Part shown: in pieces, positions 30,595 through 38,565 of the stretch
How positions within the stretch are numbered: position 1 is the first letter of the stretch
How the letters are laid out: the number at the start of each line of letters is the position of its first letter
NCBI GenBank assembly: GCA_944325115.1
Contig: CALUYX010000003.1
Span: 1 to 38,565 of the forward strand
Reading direction: 5' to 3'
DNA from: Candidatus Gastranaerophilales bacterium
GTDB lineage: Bacteria > Cyanobacteriota > Vampirovibrionia > Gastranaerophilales > Gastranaerophilaceae
DNA length: 38,565 nucleotides
Notes under the pieces: generated by a model
What the model was told of the DNA's origin: nothing
Database searches by the model: none
The model's input: only the letters and a program-made list of their open reading frames with translations
Position numbers and translations under genes: made by a program

Positions 30595-33474
30595 ATGCAG
30601 CCAAATATTAACAATAATTATAATACTTTTATCAGAAATACTTACGGAAGTTCTATTGTGCAAAACGGCGCATCGCAATCTGTCAGCGTAAACTATCCGC
30701 AATATCAAAATGTGCCTTTGTATCAGTCAAATCCTATTAACCCGACGCTTGTAAATCCTAAAATATCGGGTGGGTATACATATTTAGGCGCAATAAAATC
30801 TCCTTTTGGCGAAGATATTCATACTTATATGCTAAAAAGCGGGCAAAGAGTTGCTATAATGCCTCGTGAGGGCACTACAATTTTAAAAACTTTCGTCGAC
30901 TCAGGCTCAATGAACGAAAGTGACAGAATAAGAGGTATAAGCCATTTTATTGAGCACAATCTGTTTAACGGCAGTGAGAAATTACAGCCGGGGCAGTTTT
31001 TTAAAGATGTAACCAAAATGGGCGCAAGCACAAATGCTTCAACAGATTACGCTCAGACAGATTATTATATTTCATCGGGTATAATGGAACTTGATGACTT
31101 TAAAAAAGCTGCAACAATGCATGCTGATATGATTTTGCGTCCAAAGTTTTATCAGGAAATGCTTGAAAAGGAAAAGGGTCCCGTTACTTCTGAAATTAGT
31201 ATGATTAATGACGATGTCACTACAAAAGCTGCAAATGAAGTTGTCAGAAATCTTTTTCAAATTGATTCAAAGTCAGATAATCTTGTAGCGGGTTCAATTG
31301 AAACGGTAAACAGCCTTTCAAGAAATGATGTTGTGGACTATTGGTCTAAACATTATACGCCTGATAGCCTTTATACCGTTGTTGTTGGAGATGTTAACCC
31401 GAGAGAAGCAATAGAAATCCTTGCTGCCGAATTTAACCAGCCTGCAAGAGTACGCAGTGACTCTGTTACTAAGGAAAAATTAACCCCTATTGAAAAATCC
31501 GTAAGGTTGGACTTTAAATCCCCCATTTCAAACTCTACAAATGTAATTATGGGATTTGCTGCACCTCCTGCAAATAACTTAAAAGATTCAATAGCGCTGG
31601 ATGCACTTGATATTTTACTTGAAGGCAATTCAAACTCGCGACTTTCAAAAGCACTTTCAAATATAAGTTCGTACAGCTATTTAAGTATGCAAAAAGTCGG
31701 ACTAAAAAAAGATGACCCGCAAGCGCTTTTTGTTCAACTAAATACGCCTGTAAACTGTGAGCAGAAAGCAATTGATGCATTTTATGAAGAAATTTCAAAA
31801 TTATCTCAAAATCCTCCAAATGATTATGAGATGATGACGATAAAAAATAACCTAAATAAAATGCTCTCAATGAGTTTTGAAGATGCTGAATCTGTTTGTG
31901 AAACAATAGGTTCAGGCTATCTTGACGGAAATGTTGAGCAAATTTCTCAGATGAAAAACATTATAGACAACCTTGCTCCTCAAGATATAGTAAATGCTGC
32001 ACAAAAATATGTTGATTTAAACAAGGTTTCTATGGCGGTTGTTCATCCTTCAAGCGTAACAAATGAAGATATTATGAACAACTATTCAAAGAGCAAATTT
32101 GTTGCAAAAACAAATCCTCAGAGCGCTGCAGCTTCGATATCTTTTGGCTCAAGAAAAATAGATACAAGTGACATTGAAGAATATAAGCTTGCAAACAATA
32201 CGCATATTGCATTAAATAACTCAAATAAGTCAGATATATGCTATCTTAACTGGCGATTGAGTGCTATGAATGCTATGCCAAAGAACTTGGCTGTTCCATA
32301 TGTTTTGACTGAACTTTTAAACGCAGGTTCGGCACTTAGAAGCAAAGAACAAACAATGCTAGATACAAACGCAAAGGGTATTGAGTATAATTTTGATTCA
32401 AACGGGTTTCAGATACTTGTTAATGCTGATTGCATGTCAAAAGATTTAGATGAAACAATAGCGCTGCTTTCTGAGATTATGTATAATCCAAACTTTTCAC
32501 AGGATGAGTTTGAAAAGGCAAAAGTAAAAATAAGAAATTATTTTCAATCAATCGATAAAGACGGTGCTGATAATATGCTGGTTGAATTATACCCCGGGTA
32601 TTTTGGCTCCCCAAAAGAAATTCTTCAAGGTATAGAATCTGTAACATTAGATGATGTTATAAAGCATTATAATGACACTATAGCAAAAGCTTCTTCTAAT
32701 TATGTTGTAACTGCGCCATTTGATAAGAACCCAAATATGAAGCAAGGCGTAATTAATGCTATAAGTTCAAGCCCTGTAGTGTACAAGGATTTTACTCCGA
32801 CATTTTCAAAAGTATTTAAGCCAAATGATAAAACAAAAGTTATAGTTGATACTGCACAATTGAATCAGGCTCAGATATACAAGACTTATTCTTTTAAAAT
32901 GTCAGGAAATATAAAAGACGAAGTTAAATTTGAGCTACTTAATGAAATTCTTGGCGGCTCGCCCGCTTCAAGGCTTTTTCAAGAGTTAAGAGAAAAGCAA
33001 AAGCTTGCCTATAGAGTATCTTCGCAGGTTCAATCTTTTGAGGATACCGGAATTTTGACTATGTTTATCATGACTACAACCGATGACAAGGCTCAAAATG
33101 ACATTAAGTATGATAATTTGCAAAAATCTCTTGATGGATTTGATGCGCAAATTCAAAAAATTGTAAATGAACCTGTTTCGCAAGAAGAGCTTGATTCTGC
33201 TAAAATGCAGCTTAAACAAAGAATTGCAAAGCAAACAGAGCTTCCTTCTTCTGAAACGGATTTACTTTCAACAAATATGACTTTACCTTATGGTATAAAA
33301 AGAATTGATGAGTATGTAAAAGCAATTGACTCAATAACAGTTGATGACATTCAAAAGGCTGCAAAACATGTCTTTAAAAATAAGCCGACTATGTCGATTC
33401 TTGCAAGTCCTGATACCGTTGAAAATCAAAAAGATTATATATCAACATTGGGTGAAGTAGTACAAGCTCCTTAA
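30595..33474 (+). CDS. M16 family zinc metallopeptidase, two-domain form
   Basis: Pitrilysin/PqqL/processing-peptidase family. The inverted zinc motif H117-FI-E120-H121 and a downstream Glu in GPVTSEISM (about 200) make the N-terminal half catalytic; the C-terminal half (from about 510) repeats the fold with ILGGSPASRLFQELREKQKL, YRVSSQVQS, but lacks HxxEH. At 959 aa it matches the two-halves-in-one-chain architecture that forms a closed chamber around peptides. The first 60 residues are Asn/Gln/Tyr/Pro-rich and no signal peptide is seen, so it is either cytosolic or exported in a non-standard way. It is the only gene in its transcription unit. It ends 4 nt inside the convergent AsmA-like gene. 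Confidence 0.93.
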   Translation: MQPNINNNYNTFIRNTYGSSIVQNGASQSVSVNYPQYQNVPLYQSNPINPTLVNPKISGGYTYLGAIKSPFGEDIHTYMLKSGQRVAIMPREGTTILKTFVDSGSMNESDRIRGISHFIEHNLFNGSEKLQPGQFFKDVTKMGASTNASTDYAQTDYYISSGIMELDDFKKAATMHADMILRPKFYQEMLEKEKGPVTSEISMINDDVTTKAANEVVRNLFQIDSKSDNLVAGSIETVNSLSRNDVVDYWSKHYTPDSLYTVVVGDVNPREAIEILAAEFNQPARVRSDSVTKEKLTPIEKSVRLDFKSPISNSTNVIMGFAAPPANNLKDSIALDALDILLEGNSNSRLSKALSNISSYSYLSMQKVGLKKDDPQALFVQLNTPVNCEQKAIDAFYEEISKLSQNPPNDYEMMTIKNNLNKMLSMSFEDAESVCETIGSGYLDGNVEQISQMKNIIDNLAPQDIVNAAQKYVDLNKVSMAVVHPSSVTNEDIMNNYSKSKFVAKTNPQSAAASISFGSRKIDTSDIEEYKLANNTHIALNNSNKSDICYLNWRLSAMNAMPKNLAVPYVLTELLNAGSALRSKEQTMLDTNAKGIEYNFDSNGFQILVNADCMSKDLDETIALLSEIMYNPNFSQDEFEKAKVKIRNYFQSIDKDGADNMLVELYPGYFGSPKEILQGIESVTLDDVIKHYNDTIAKASSNYVVTAPFDKNPNMKQGVINAISSSPVVYKDFTPTFSKVFKPNDKTKVIVDTAQLNQAQIYKTYSFKMSGNIKDEVKFELLNEILGGSPASRLFQELREKQKLAYRVSSQVQSFEDTGILTMFIMTTTDDKAQNDIKYDNLQKSLDGFDAQIQKIVNEPVSQEELDSAKMQLKQRIAKQTELPSSETDLLSTNMTLPYGIKRIDEYVKAIDSITVDDIQKAAKHVFKNKPTMSILASPDTVENQKDYISTLGEVVQAP

Positions 33475-36400
33475 TTTCCTGTGGTTGTACTTTCTTTGTT
33501 TGCCCATTTGAACGACTTTATTGATGTCGTTTTAGATATCGGTCCGTTTATTAGTACCTGAAAATCTTTTGATTCCGCATTGCTTGTAACGGTACTGAGG
33601 GATGGTATTTTTGCAAGGTCACTGCTGTTAATTTCCGCATAAAGAGGATTTTGAGGGGCTATGGACATAATGGTGTTTAAAATCGCCGCACCCGTTTGCG
33701 GAAGTTTGTTTACAACTTTATCGAGTGAAAATGACCCAAGAGGACCCAGTACACTTACAATATTTGAAGATATTCTGCCAAGAATTTTAAGATTACTGTT
33801 TCCGGTTAAAATGTTGTATTTACCTGTTATAAATAAGCTCATATTCGGTCCTGATGATTCAAGCGAGGTTATATTTGCCCAGCCGTTTGCCAGAGAAATT
33901 TTGCCGTTTATTTTCTTGAATTCACCTGTATTTCTGCCTGTTACGGCTGATATTGTCTGGTTTAGGTTAAGATTCAAAAGGCTTTGGGTTAGGAGGTTGC
34001 CGGCATGTAAGAATCTTTCAAACCTTGCAGCCTCACCGTATTGACCGTTTGATACATCGAAAATAACTTGTCCGTTGAGGCTTCTCATCTGCTGTTCGTA
34101 CGTGTTTCCTCTTGTACTTAATTTTACAATTCCATTTACCGTGCCGCTTGTAAGTATCGAGCTTGCGCCTGCAATCATTGAAACTGCTTTTCTGGCATTT
34201 ATTCCTTTGCCTGTTCCATCAACATTTACTTTTGTATTTGCAATATTGTAGTCGCAAGTGCCTGTTATTTTACCGTCTGCAAATGTTGCTTGAAGATTTG
34301 TAAGTTTAACAAGGTTGTTGTACATATTAAAATCAAATGAAATATTTTCGGCAATCATGGTTCCTGATTTTAGTTTTGCAATTTTTCCCATGCCTTTTTT
34401 AATACTCATAGGTACGCTTGGACCTGCTGTTGTTTGAGTGTTGGGCATTGATGATACAATTTTTAAAAGCGCATCAGAGTCGATGTATGCCGAGTTAAAA
34501 TTTAGTGAATTTATTGTTATATTTTTGCTGATATCGGCTAAAAGTTCGGCATTTCCCGAAAAATCCGAGCCGGCAATCTTTATTCCGTCTGCTCGTGCGT
34601 TTATTATTGACTTTTTGAATTCTAGATATGCGTTTGCAACCGTAGTTTTAAGCTCTTGATAATTGATGTTTGAAAGGTCGGCACTGCCAGCAATCTGTGG
34701 ATTATAAAGAGATGAAGTCAGGGCAAGATTTGCATTTGCATCCAGACTTAATTTGCCTAATGCTGCAACATTGAGTGATAACTTTTCTCCGGTTACAATG
34801 TTTACGGGCGCAAGTGTTGGATTTTTTCCGTAAATATTATTGATTTTTCCGTTTACTGAAACTATATTTTTGTTTTTTGAATTTATGGCACATGTGTTTA
34901 TAAACAATGTGTCGTTTTTTATGTTTAAATCTGCATTTAGTGTGTTTTGAAGTCCTTTTATGTTTTTAATTTCTACAATGCTTATATAGTTTTGCGGATT
35001 TGATGTAATGTTGGCGGATAATTTTAAATTATCAATATTTCCTTTTATGGAGGCGTTAATAGGCATTTGACCCGCTCTGCTTATGTATTTTCTGTTTGCC
35101 TGTGGTACAAACGTAAGGATTGTATCAGGGTTTATTTTGCCGTTTGCTGTTATTGCTATATCAGGCTCACTCATGTAGTCTTTTACCGTGCCTGCGACAG
35201 AAATCTTGCTGCCATGCAAAATAAGGTCAAAGGGGCTTATTTCAAGCGCTTTTGAATCTGCATTTATTGTGCATTTTGGTGCATTTATGTTAAAAGTAGG
35301 GTTTTTAAGATTTGCCTTGAAATTTTGCGCCACAATTTGTGCCAGAAAGTTATTCTTGTCTTTTTTATCAGGCTGTGCGGTGATTTTTATGTTATCAAGC
35401 GTTATGGGCATTGATAAGCTTTTTATAAAAAGCGAGAGTTTTTTTAGTTCTATATTTGCAAGCGGAATGATGTTTTTGAAGTTTCCCGTTGCATCAAGAG
35501 AAATGAGTACTTCTCCTGCGTTAAACTTATAGTCTTGAATATCTTTTTCTTTAATAACGCTAAGACCTGTAGCAAGTTTAATGATATCTGTTATTTTAAG
35601 TGGGTCTGATTTAACTTTTATGTCAAGGTTTGTATTTGTGTCTATTGTGCCTAAAACAGAGAATTTTGAGCCGTTTAGATATGCACCCGTATCTTTTATT
35701 GATATTTTGTTTTCACTGAAGTCTAAATTTGAACTGATTTTATCCAGAGTAATGTTTGCGCTCGGGTATTTGATTGTGCCGTCATTAAGCTCTAACATGC
35801 CTGACGATTTTACCGTTTTAAAATTGCTGTCAAGTTTAAAGTCGCATTTTATAACGCCTGAAGCACTAATTAAATTCAGGCTGTTTTTAATGTTTAACAT
35901 ATCTAAAATTGACTCTGTCAGGCTTTTGATATTTGAAAGATTCAGCTTTTCGGTTTTAATATTTAGCAGTATATTGGACTTTTTGCCTGTTGTCATTGAG
36001 TTGTTTGCACTCAAGAATTCGTCTTTTGAAATATATATTTTTGAGTTTGTGGTGACCTTATTTTTATCAAAATTTGTTTTTATGTAACCTTCAGGGAGCT
36101 GTACACCTTTAACTTTTAATGATATTTTATCTAAATTCACATATCCTTTTGCGCTGAAATTTTCACTCGGGTCTGTGATTTTCAGGTCGACATCAAGTTT
36201 TGACCTGAGTGAGAACAAATCAAGGCTATCAAGCGGATTAAAGTTGATTTTAAAATCTTCTAAATTATTACTTTTTTTATCATCTTGTGATGCAATCTGA
36301 GGAATTTTAGTTTGAAAATTTATGTTAAAATCAACGAAATTCTCATCAAGCCCTTCTCTTTTAAGATAGCCTGTTGTTTTTATTTTGAGCGGACCCTTGA

Positions 36401-37004
36401 GTGTTGCAAGTGATATATTTGTGTCGTTTGCTTTTAAGAGATATTTTTTTGAAGTGTTTTTATCATCAAGCGTGAAGAGAGTATTTTGCACTTCAATATT
36501 TATGTTTCTGAGCTCAAGCGGCAATGAAGCATTTTGCTGTTTTTCTTCGGTTTTTGTGTTTTTAATGGAATTTAAAATGTATTCTTCAAGCGTGTATTTC
36601 TTGCCTTTTGTAAAAACAAGAGCAAGGCTTGCTTCTTTAGCGTATATTTTATCTAAATTTAAGTGTTTTAAAATTAAAGTTGGAAGATTTAGTTCTACAG
36701 ATGGTTCTTTTAGGCTTGCAAAATCGCTTCCATCACTGTATTTTAGCGATATTTTTTGAGCAGAAACCTTTATGCCCAATTTCCAAGTTGTTTTTAATTT
36801 TGGATTGATAAGTTCCAGTTTAAAACCGGTGATATCTTCTATCTGCTTACTTATTTGGGGCGTAAAGTTATTTATGTTTATGACATTTGGAATGATAAAC
36901 AAAAATGAAGCGTATAAAAAACCAATAACCAAGCCTAGCGCAATGAGTGCTTTTTTTGCATAACTGTATAATGCGGGGTTGCTCTTGATTTTTTTGAAAA
37001 TCAT
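33471..37004 (-). CDS. AsmA-like envelope protein, 1177 aa
   Basis: N-terminal membrane anchor (about 19-38, preceded by several Lys), then the typical AsmA opening (NNFTPQISKQIEDITGFKLE) and a very long beta-rich repeat region with few Cys and no catalytic motif. The C-terminal part (ADGKITGTCDYNI, DGTGKGINARKAVSM, LNGQVIFDVSNG, FERFLHAGNLL) resembles the AsmA-like C-terminal domain. Members such as TamB, YhdP and AsmA form hydrophobic grooves bridging inner and outer membrane and are implicated in phospholipid transport. It is last in an operon after exbB-exbD-exbD (17 nt after the second exbD). Which AsmA subfamily it belongs to cannot be decided by eye. Confidence 0.85.
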   Translation of the reverse strand: MIFKKIKSNPALYSYAKKALIALGLVIGFLYASFLFIIPNVININNFTPQISKQIEDITGFKLELINPKLKTTWKLGIKVSAQKISLKYSDGSDFASLKEPSVELNLPTLILKHLNLDKIYAKEASLALVFTKGKKYTLEEYILNSIKNTKTEEKQQNASLPLELRNINIEVQNTLFTLDDKNTSKKYLLKANDTNISLATLKGPLKIKTTGYLKREGLDENFVDFNINFQTKIPQIASQDDKKSNNLEDFKINFNPLDSLDLFSLRSKLDVDLKITDPSENFSAKGYVNLDKISLKVKGVQLPEGYIKTNFDKNKVTTNSKIYISKDEFLSANNSMTTGKKSNILLNIKTEKLNLSNIKSLTESILDMLNIKNSLNLISASGVIKCDFKLDSNFKTVKSSGMLELNDGTIKYPSANITLDKISSNLDFSENKISIKDTGAYLNGSKFSVLGTIDTNTNLDIKVKSDPLKITDIIKLATGLSVIKEKDIQDYKFNAGEVLISLDATGNFKNIIPLANIELKKLSLFIKSLSMPITLDNIKITAQPDKKDKNNFLAQIVAQNFKANLKNPTFNINAPKCTINADSKALEISPFDLILHGSKISVAGTVKDYMSEPDIAITANGKINPDTILTFVPQANRKYISRAGQMPINASIKGNIDNLKLSANITSNPQNYISIVEIKNIKGLQNTLNADLNIKNDTLFINTCAINSKNKNIVSVNGKINNIYGKNPTLAPVNIVTGEKLSLNVAALGKLSLDANANLALTSSLYNPQIAGSADLSNINYQELKTTVANAYLEFKKSIINARADGIKIAGSDFSGNAELLADISKNITINSLNFNSAYIDSDALLKIVSSMPNTQTTAGPSVPMSIKKGMGKIAKLKSGTMIAENISFDFNMYNNLVKLTNLQATFADGKITGTCDYNIANTKVNVDGTGKGINARKAVSMIAGASSILTSGTVNGIVKLSTRGNTYEQQMRSLNGQVIFDVSNGQYGEAARFERFLHAGNLLTQSLLNLNLNQTISAVTGRNTGEFKKINGKISLANGWANITSLESSGPNMSLFITGKYNILTGNSNLKILGRISSNIVSVLGPLGSFSLDKVVNKLPQTGAAILNTIMSIAPQNPLYAEINSSDLAKIPSLSTVTSNAESKDFQVLINGPISKTTSIKSFKWANKESTTTGN

Positions 37005-37021
37005 TTTTCAATCCTCCAAGA

Positions 37022-37408
37022 TTAAATTTCGCTTATAGAAATACTTTTTACTCCTGCGTTTCTGGCTGTATCCATAAGTTTAACCACGCAACCGTGCTGG
37101 CTGTCACCTTCTGCTTCTATCATCAGCCCGTCAGTAAGTGTGGCGGATTTTTCTTTTACAGTGTTAAAAAGGTTTGCTTCACTTATTTCTTCGCCGTCAA
37201 TATAGTATTTGTTATCGGCACTAACCGTAACTGTCAAAATTTTAGTTTCTTTTGGTGTGTCTTGTGTTTTTTCAACGTAATCAGGTATTGCAAGGTTTAG
37301 ACCCTGTTGGTCAAGCATTGGCGCTATAACCATCATGATAATAAGCAGTACAAGGAAAATATCCGTCAGCGGTGTTATGTTTATTTCGTTAAATGTTTGT
37401 CTTCTCAT
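37022..37408 (-). CDS. exbD: ExbD/TolR family protein (second copy)
   Basis: Proton-driven motor component, 128 aa. A short basic N terminus (MRRQTFNEINITP) leads to the single membrane helix (about 17-30) with the essential Asp in PLTD (D16), then a periplasmic domain (LTVTVSADNKYYIDGEEIS). It overlaps the first exbD copy by one base (TAATG). Its first 77 bp from the FNEIN codons on are identical in DNA to the other copy, whereas the periplasmic domains differ clearly. Whether it belongs to a TonB, Tol or dedicated system cannot be told without the partner. Confidence 0.92.
   Translation of the reverse strand: MRRQTFNEINITPLTDIFLVLLIIMMVIAPMLDQQGLNLAIPDYVEKTQDTPKETKILTVTVSADNKYYIDGEEISEANLFNTVKEKSATLTDGLMIEAEGDSQHGCVVKLMDTARNAGVKSISISEI
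37318..37394 (-). repeat. 77-bp exact direct repeat, copy in the second exbD
   Basis: Identical base for base to 37746-37822 (offset 428 bp). It covers the codons from FNEINITPLTDIFLVLL to MMVIAP, including all third positions; identity stops abruptly on both sides. Confidence 0.95.
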
Positions 37409-37860
37409 TATTCTTCACCGTTTTCCTTTAGTTCTTTTTGCTCCTTTTTGCTTAGCGGTTCGCCTGCTACAACAAGCTTTTCAAAGCCTGCATTCTGTGC
37501 GCTGCGCATTATTTTCATAATGTCGGAGCTTTTTGCTTTTTCATCGGCCTTTACTACAACCTCTTTTTTCTCAAGGTTGGCAATTATCTTGGAAAGTTCT
37601 CCCTCAAGTGCATCTTCGGTTGTCTTCTCGCCGTTAATAAACAATTCGCCTTCTTTTGTAAGAGAAACTGTGGCATTTTTCTCCTCAATGCTCACGCCCG
37701 AATTAATCTCGGGAATTGTAATGTTTTTATCAAGCGATTGAAAGCTTGGCGCTATAACCATCATGATAATAAGCAGTACAAGGAAAATATCCGTCAGCGG
37801 TGTTATGTTTATTTCGTTAAATACCGGTTTTTTGCCGTCAGCACTAAGTTTTATTGCCAT
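37408..37860 (-). CDS. exbD: ExbD/TolR family protein (first copy)
   Basis: 150-aa motor component: N-terminal cytoplasmic stretch to about 20, membrane helix about 25-38 with the proton-carrying Asp in PLTD (D24), then a periplasmic domain (TVSLTKEGELFINGEKTT, EVVVKADEKAKSSDIMKIMR) and a Lys/Glu-rich C-terminal end. It lies 12 nt after exbB. Two ExbD-like subunits next to one ExbB suggest a heterodimeric peptidoglycan-binding rotor, as ExbD acts as a dimer within the ExbB pentamer; that is inference. Confidence 0.92.
   Translation of the reverse strand: MAIKLSADGKKPVFNEINITPLTDIFLVLLIIMMVIAPSFQSLDKNITIPEINSGVSIEEKNATVSLTKEGELFINGEKTTEDALEGELSKIIANLEKKEVVVKADEKAKSSDIMKIMRSAQNAGFEKLVVAGEPLSKKEQKELKENGEE
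37746..37822 (-). repeat. 77-bp exact direct repeat, copy in the first exbD
   Basis: Partner of 37318-37394. The flanking bases (c versus a, a versus g) and everything beyond differ between the two genes. Confidence 0.95.
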
Positions 37861-37872
37861 ATTTACCTCAAA

Positions 37873-38520
37873 TTACAGAGCAATACTGCCTGATTCGTCT
37901 ACTTTTACTTCCTCATCAGAGTCAATAAAGCTTAAAAATACAAGTTTAATTAATTTGAAATCGCTTTCAAATCTTGAAACAACAGTTTGAAAGTAGTTAT
38001 ACAAAACAACTGCAACAATCGCAACACCAAGACCAAATGCGGTAGCGATAAGCGCCGAAGCTATACCTGTTGCAACTGCTGAAGATTGGTTGCCTTGAAC
38101 TGCTAAGTCTTGGAATGTGTAGAGAATACGAACAACCGTACCAAACAAACCTAAGAAAGGAGCGACACCGCCAATTGTACCAAGGATAGTAAGACCCTTT
38201 TCAAGTTTTCTTGTTGCAAGGCTGGATGAAATATCATAAGCTCTTGAGAAGCCTGTACGTTGTTCCGTGTATATTCTAAGACCTTCATCAACCATTTCGC
38301 TTATAATGCCGCCAAGCTGAACAGAAGCTCTTTGTGCTGCGCCAATATTGTTTTTAACAAGCGCTTTTTGAAGTGTTTGAATAAATTCGCCAATGTTACG
38401 GTCGTTTTTCTTGTAGTAGCAAAATCTGTTGATTGCAACTGCGATTGTAAGAATTGAGCAAATGAATATGGGGGTAAGTACCGGCCAATCCATTTTAATT
38501 GATTCTAAAAAAAGTTCCAT
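37873..38520 (-). CDS. exbB: ExbB/TolQ/MotA family proton channel
   Basis: Stator subunit that converts proton flow into movement of ExbD. The 215-aa product has three membrane helices (about 12-31, 115-135 and 146-168), a cytoplasmic loop and the family motif GTIGGVAPFLGLFGTVVRIL, with ASALIATAFGLGVAIVAVVL in the third helix. A GAGGA ribosome site lies about 8 nt before the ATG. It is first in the operon exbB-exbD-exbD-AsmA-like; the promoter is probably outside the window or in the last 45 bp. No tonB or tolA is in view. Confidence 0.94.
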   Translation of the reverse strand: MELFLESIKMDWPVLTPIFICSILTIAVAINRFCYYKKNDRNIGEFIQTLQKALVKNNIGAAQRASVQLGGIISEMVDEGLRIYTEQRTGFSRAYDISSSLATRKLEKGLTILGTIGGVAPFLGLFGTVVRILYTFQDLAVQGNQSSAVATGIASALIATAFGLGVAIVAVVLYNYFQTVVSRFESDFKLIKLVFLSFIDSDEEVKVDESGSIAL

Positions 38521-38565
38521 AGTTATATCCTCATTTTTCTGTTTTTATCTGTAACTTGCGCCAAG

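Noticed and set aside
31547-31906. Antisense 119-aa open frame inside the M16 gene
   Set aside because: It lies fully within the strongly supported peptidase coding region on the other strand and has no own signals.
35581-36087. Antisense 168-aa open frame inside the AsmA-like gene
   Set aside because: Mirror of the repeat-rich AsmA coding sequence; no start signal and biased composition.
1-38565. tRNA or rRNA genes, CRISPR arrays, IS elements or prophage
   Set aside because: No cloverleaf-like sequences, regular spaced repeats, transposase or phage motifs were seen on reading; tRNA detection by eye is not exhaustive.

Overview
The window is a gene-dense, AT-rich stretch of a bacterial chromosome, almost entirely housekeeping genes on both strands, with no rRNA, tRNA, CRISPR array, prophage or insertion sequence that I can see. 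Several traits point to a diderm of the non-photosynthetic cyanobacterial lineage (Melainabacteria/Vampirovibrionia, probably gut Gastranaerophilales). These are adjacent murC-murB followed by ddl-ftsQ, a long MetK (421 aa), a VKOR-DsbA fusion, an RNase E/G with a long charged tail ending in an Arg-rich peptide, ExbB/ExbD and AsmA-type envelope genes (so an outer membrane), and a 313-aa protein with a GLAASQ-type N terminus of a kind I associate with those gut genomes. This placement is inference; no search was run.

Layout. 1-1642 (minus): speE followed by aroA, which runs off the left edge. 1706-5742 (plus): small unknown gene, engB, 72-aa gene, DUF2344 gene, RNase E/G, 173-aa membrane protein. 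5743-5961 (minus): Cys-rich small protein. 6124-11552 (plus): one envelope operon, glycosyltransferase-murC-murB-ddl-ftsQ, behind a good sigma70-type promoter. 11549-12739 (minus): HEAT-like protein. 12806-16356 (plus): pyrH-frr-cdsA-rnc-rpe. 16340-18071 (minus): VKOR-DsbA and queH. 18349-19290 (plus): the 313-aa filament-like protein with its own terminator. 19339-21375 (minus): secreted 126-aa protein, degenerate GGDEF protein, hisF. 21486-22667 (plus): membrane-anchored beta-lactamase-fold serine hydrolase. 22668-24764 (minus): aspS and a 103-aa gene. 24885-29362 (plus): metK, terminator, DciA-like gene, stand-alone ClpX-type zinc finger, 544-aa unknown, ruvX, DUF1292. 29364-30443 (minus): DUF2229 protein. 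30595-33474 (plus): M16 peptidase. 33471-38520 (minus): exbB-exbD-exbD-AsmA-like.

The genes are packed tightly: same-strand neighbours often overlap by 1-47 nt, and most convergent pairs abut or overlap without a terminator. Three genes have a -10 box only 6-7 nt before the start codon, implying leaderless mRNAs, and a fourth has nearly the same arrangement. Two genes (aroA, queH) appear to start at TTG inside an identical type of 8-nt overlap with the preceding stop codon. The most unusual sequence observation is a 77-bp stretch that is identical, wobble positions included, in the two otherwise divergent exbD genes. The best candidates for undescribed biology are the 313-aa coiled-coil protein with its direct-repeat upstream region, the ClpX-zinc-finger/544-aa/ruvX cluster, and the ExbB-ExbD-ExbD-AsmA envelope operon.
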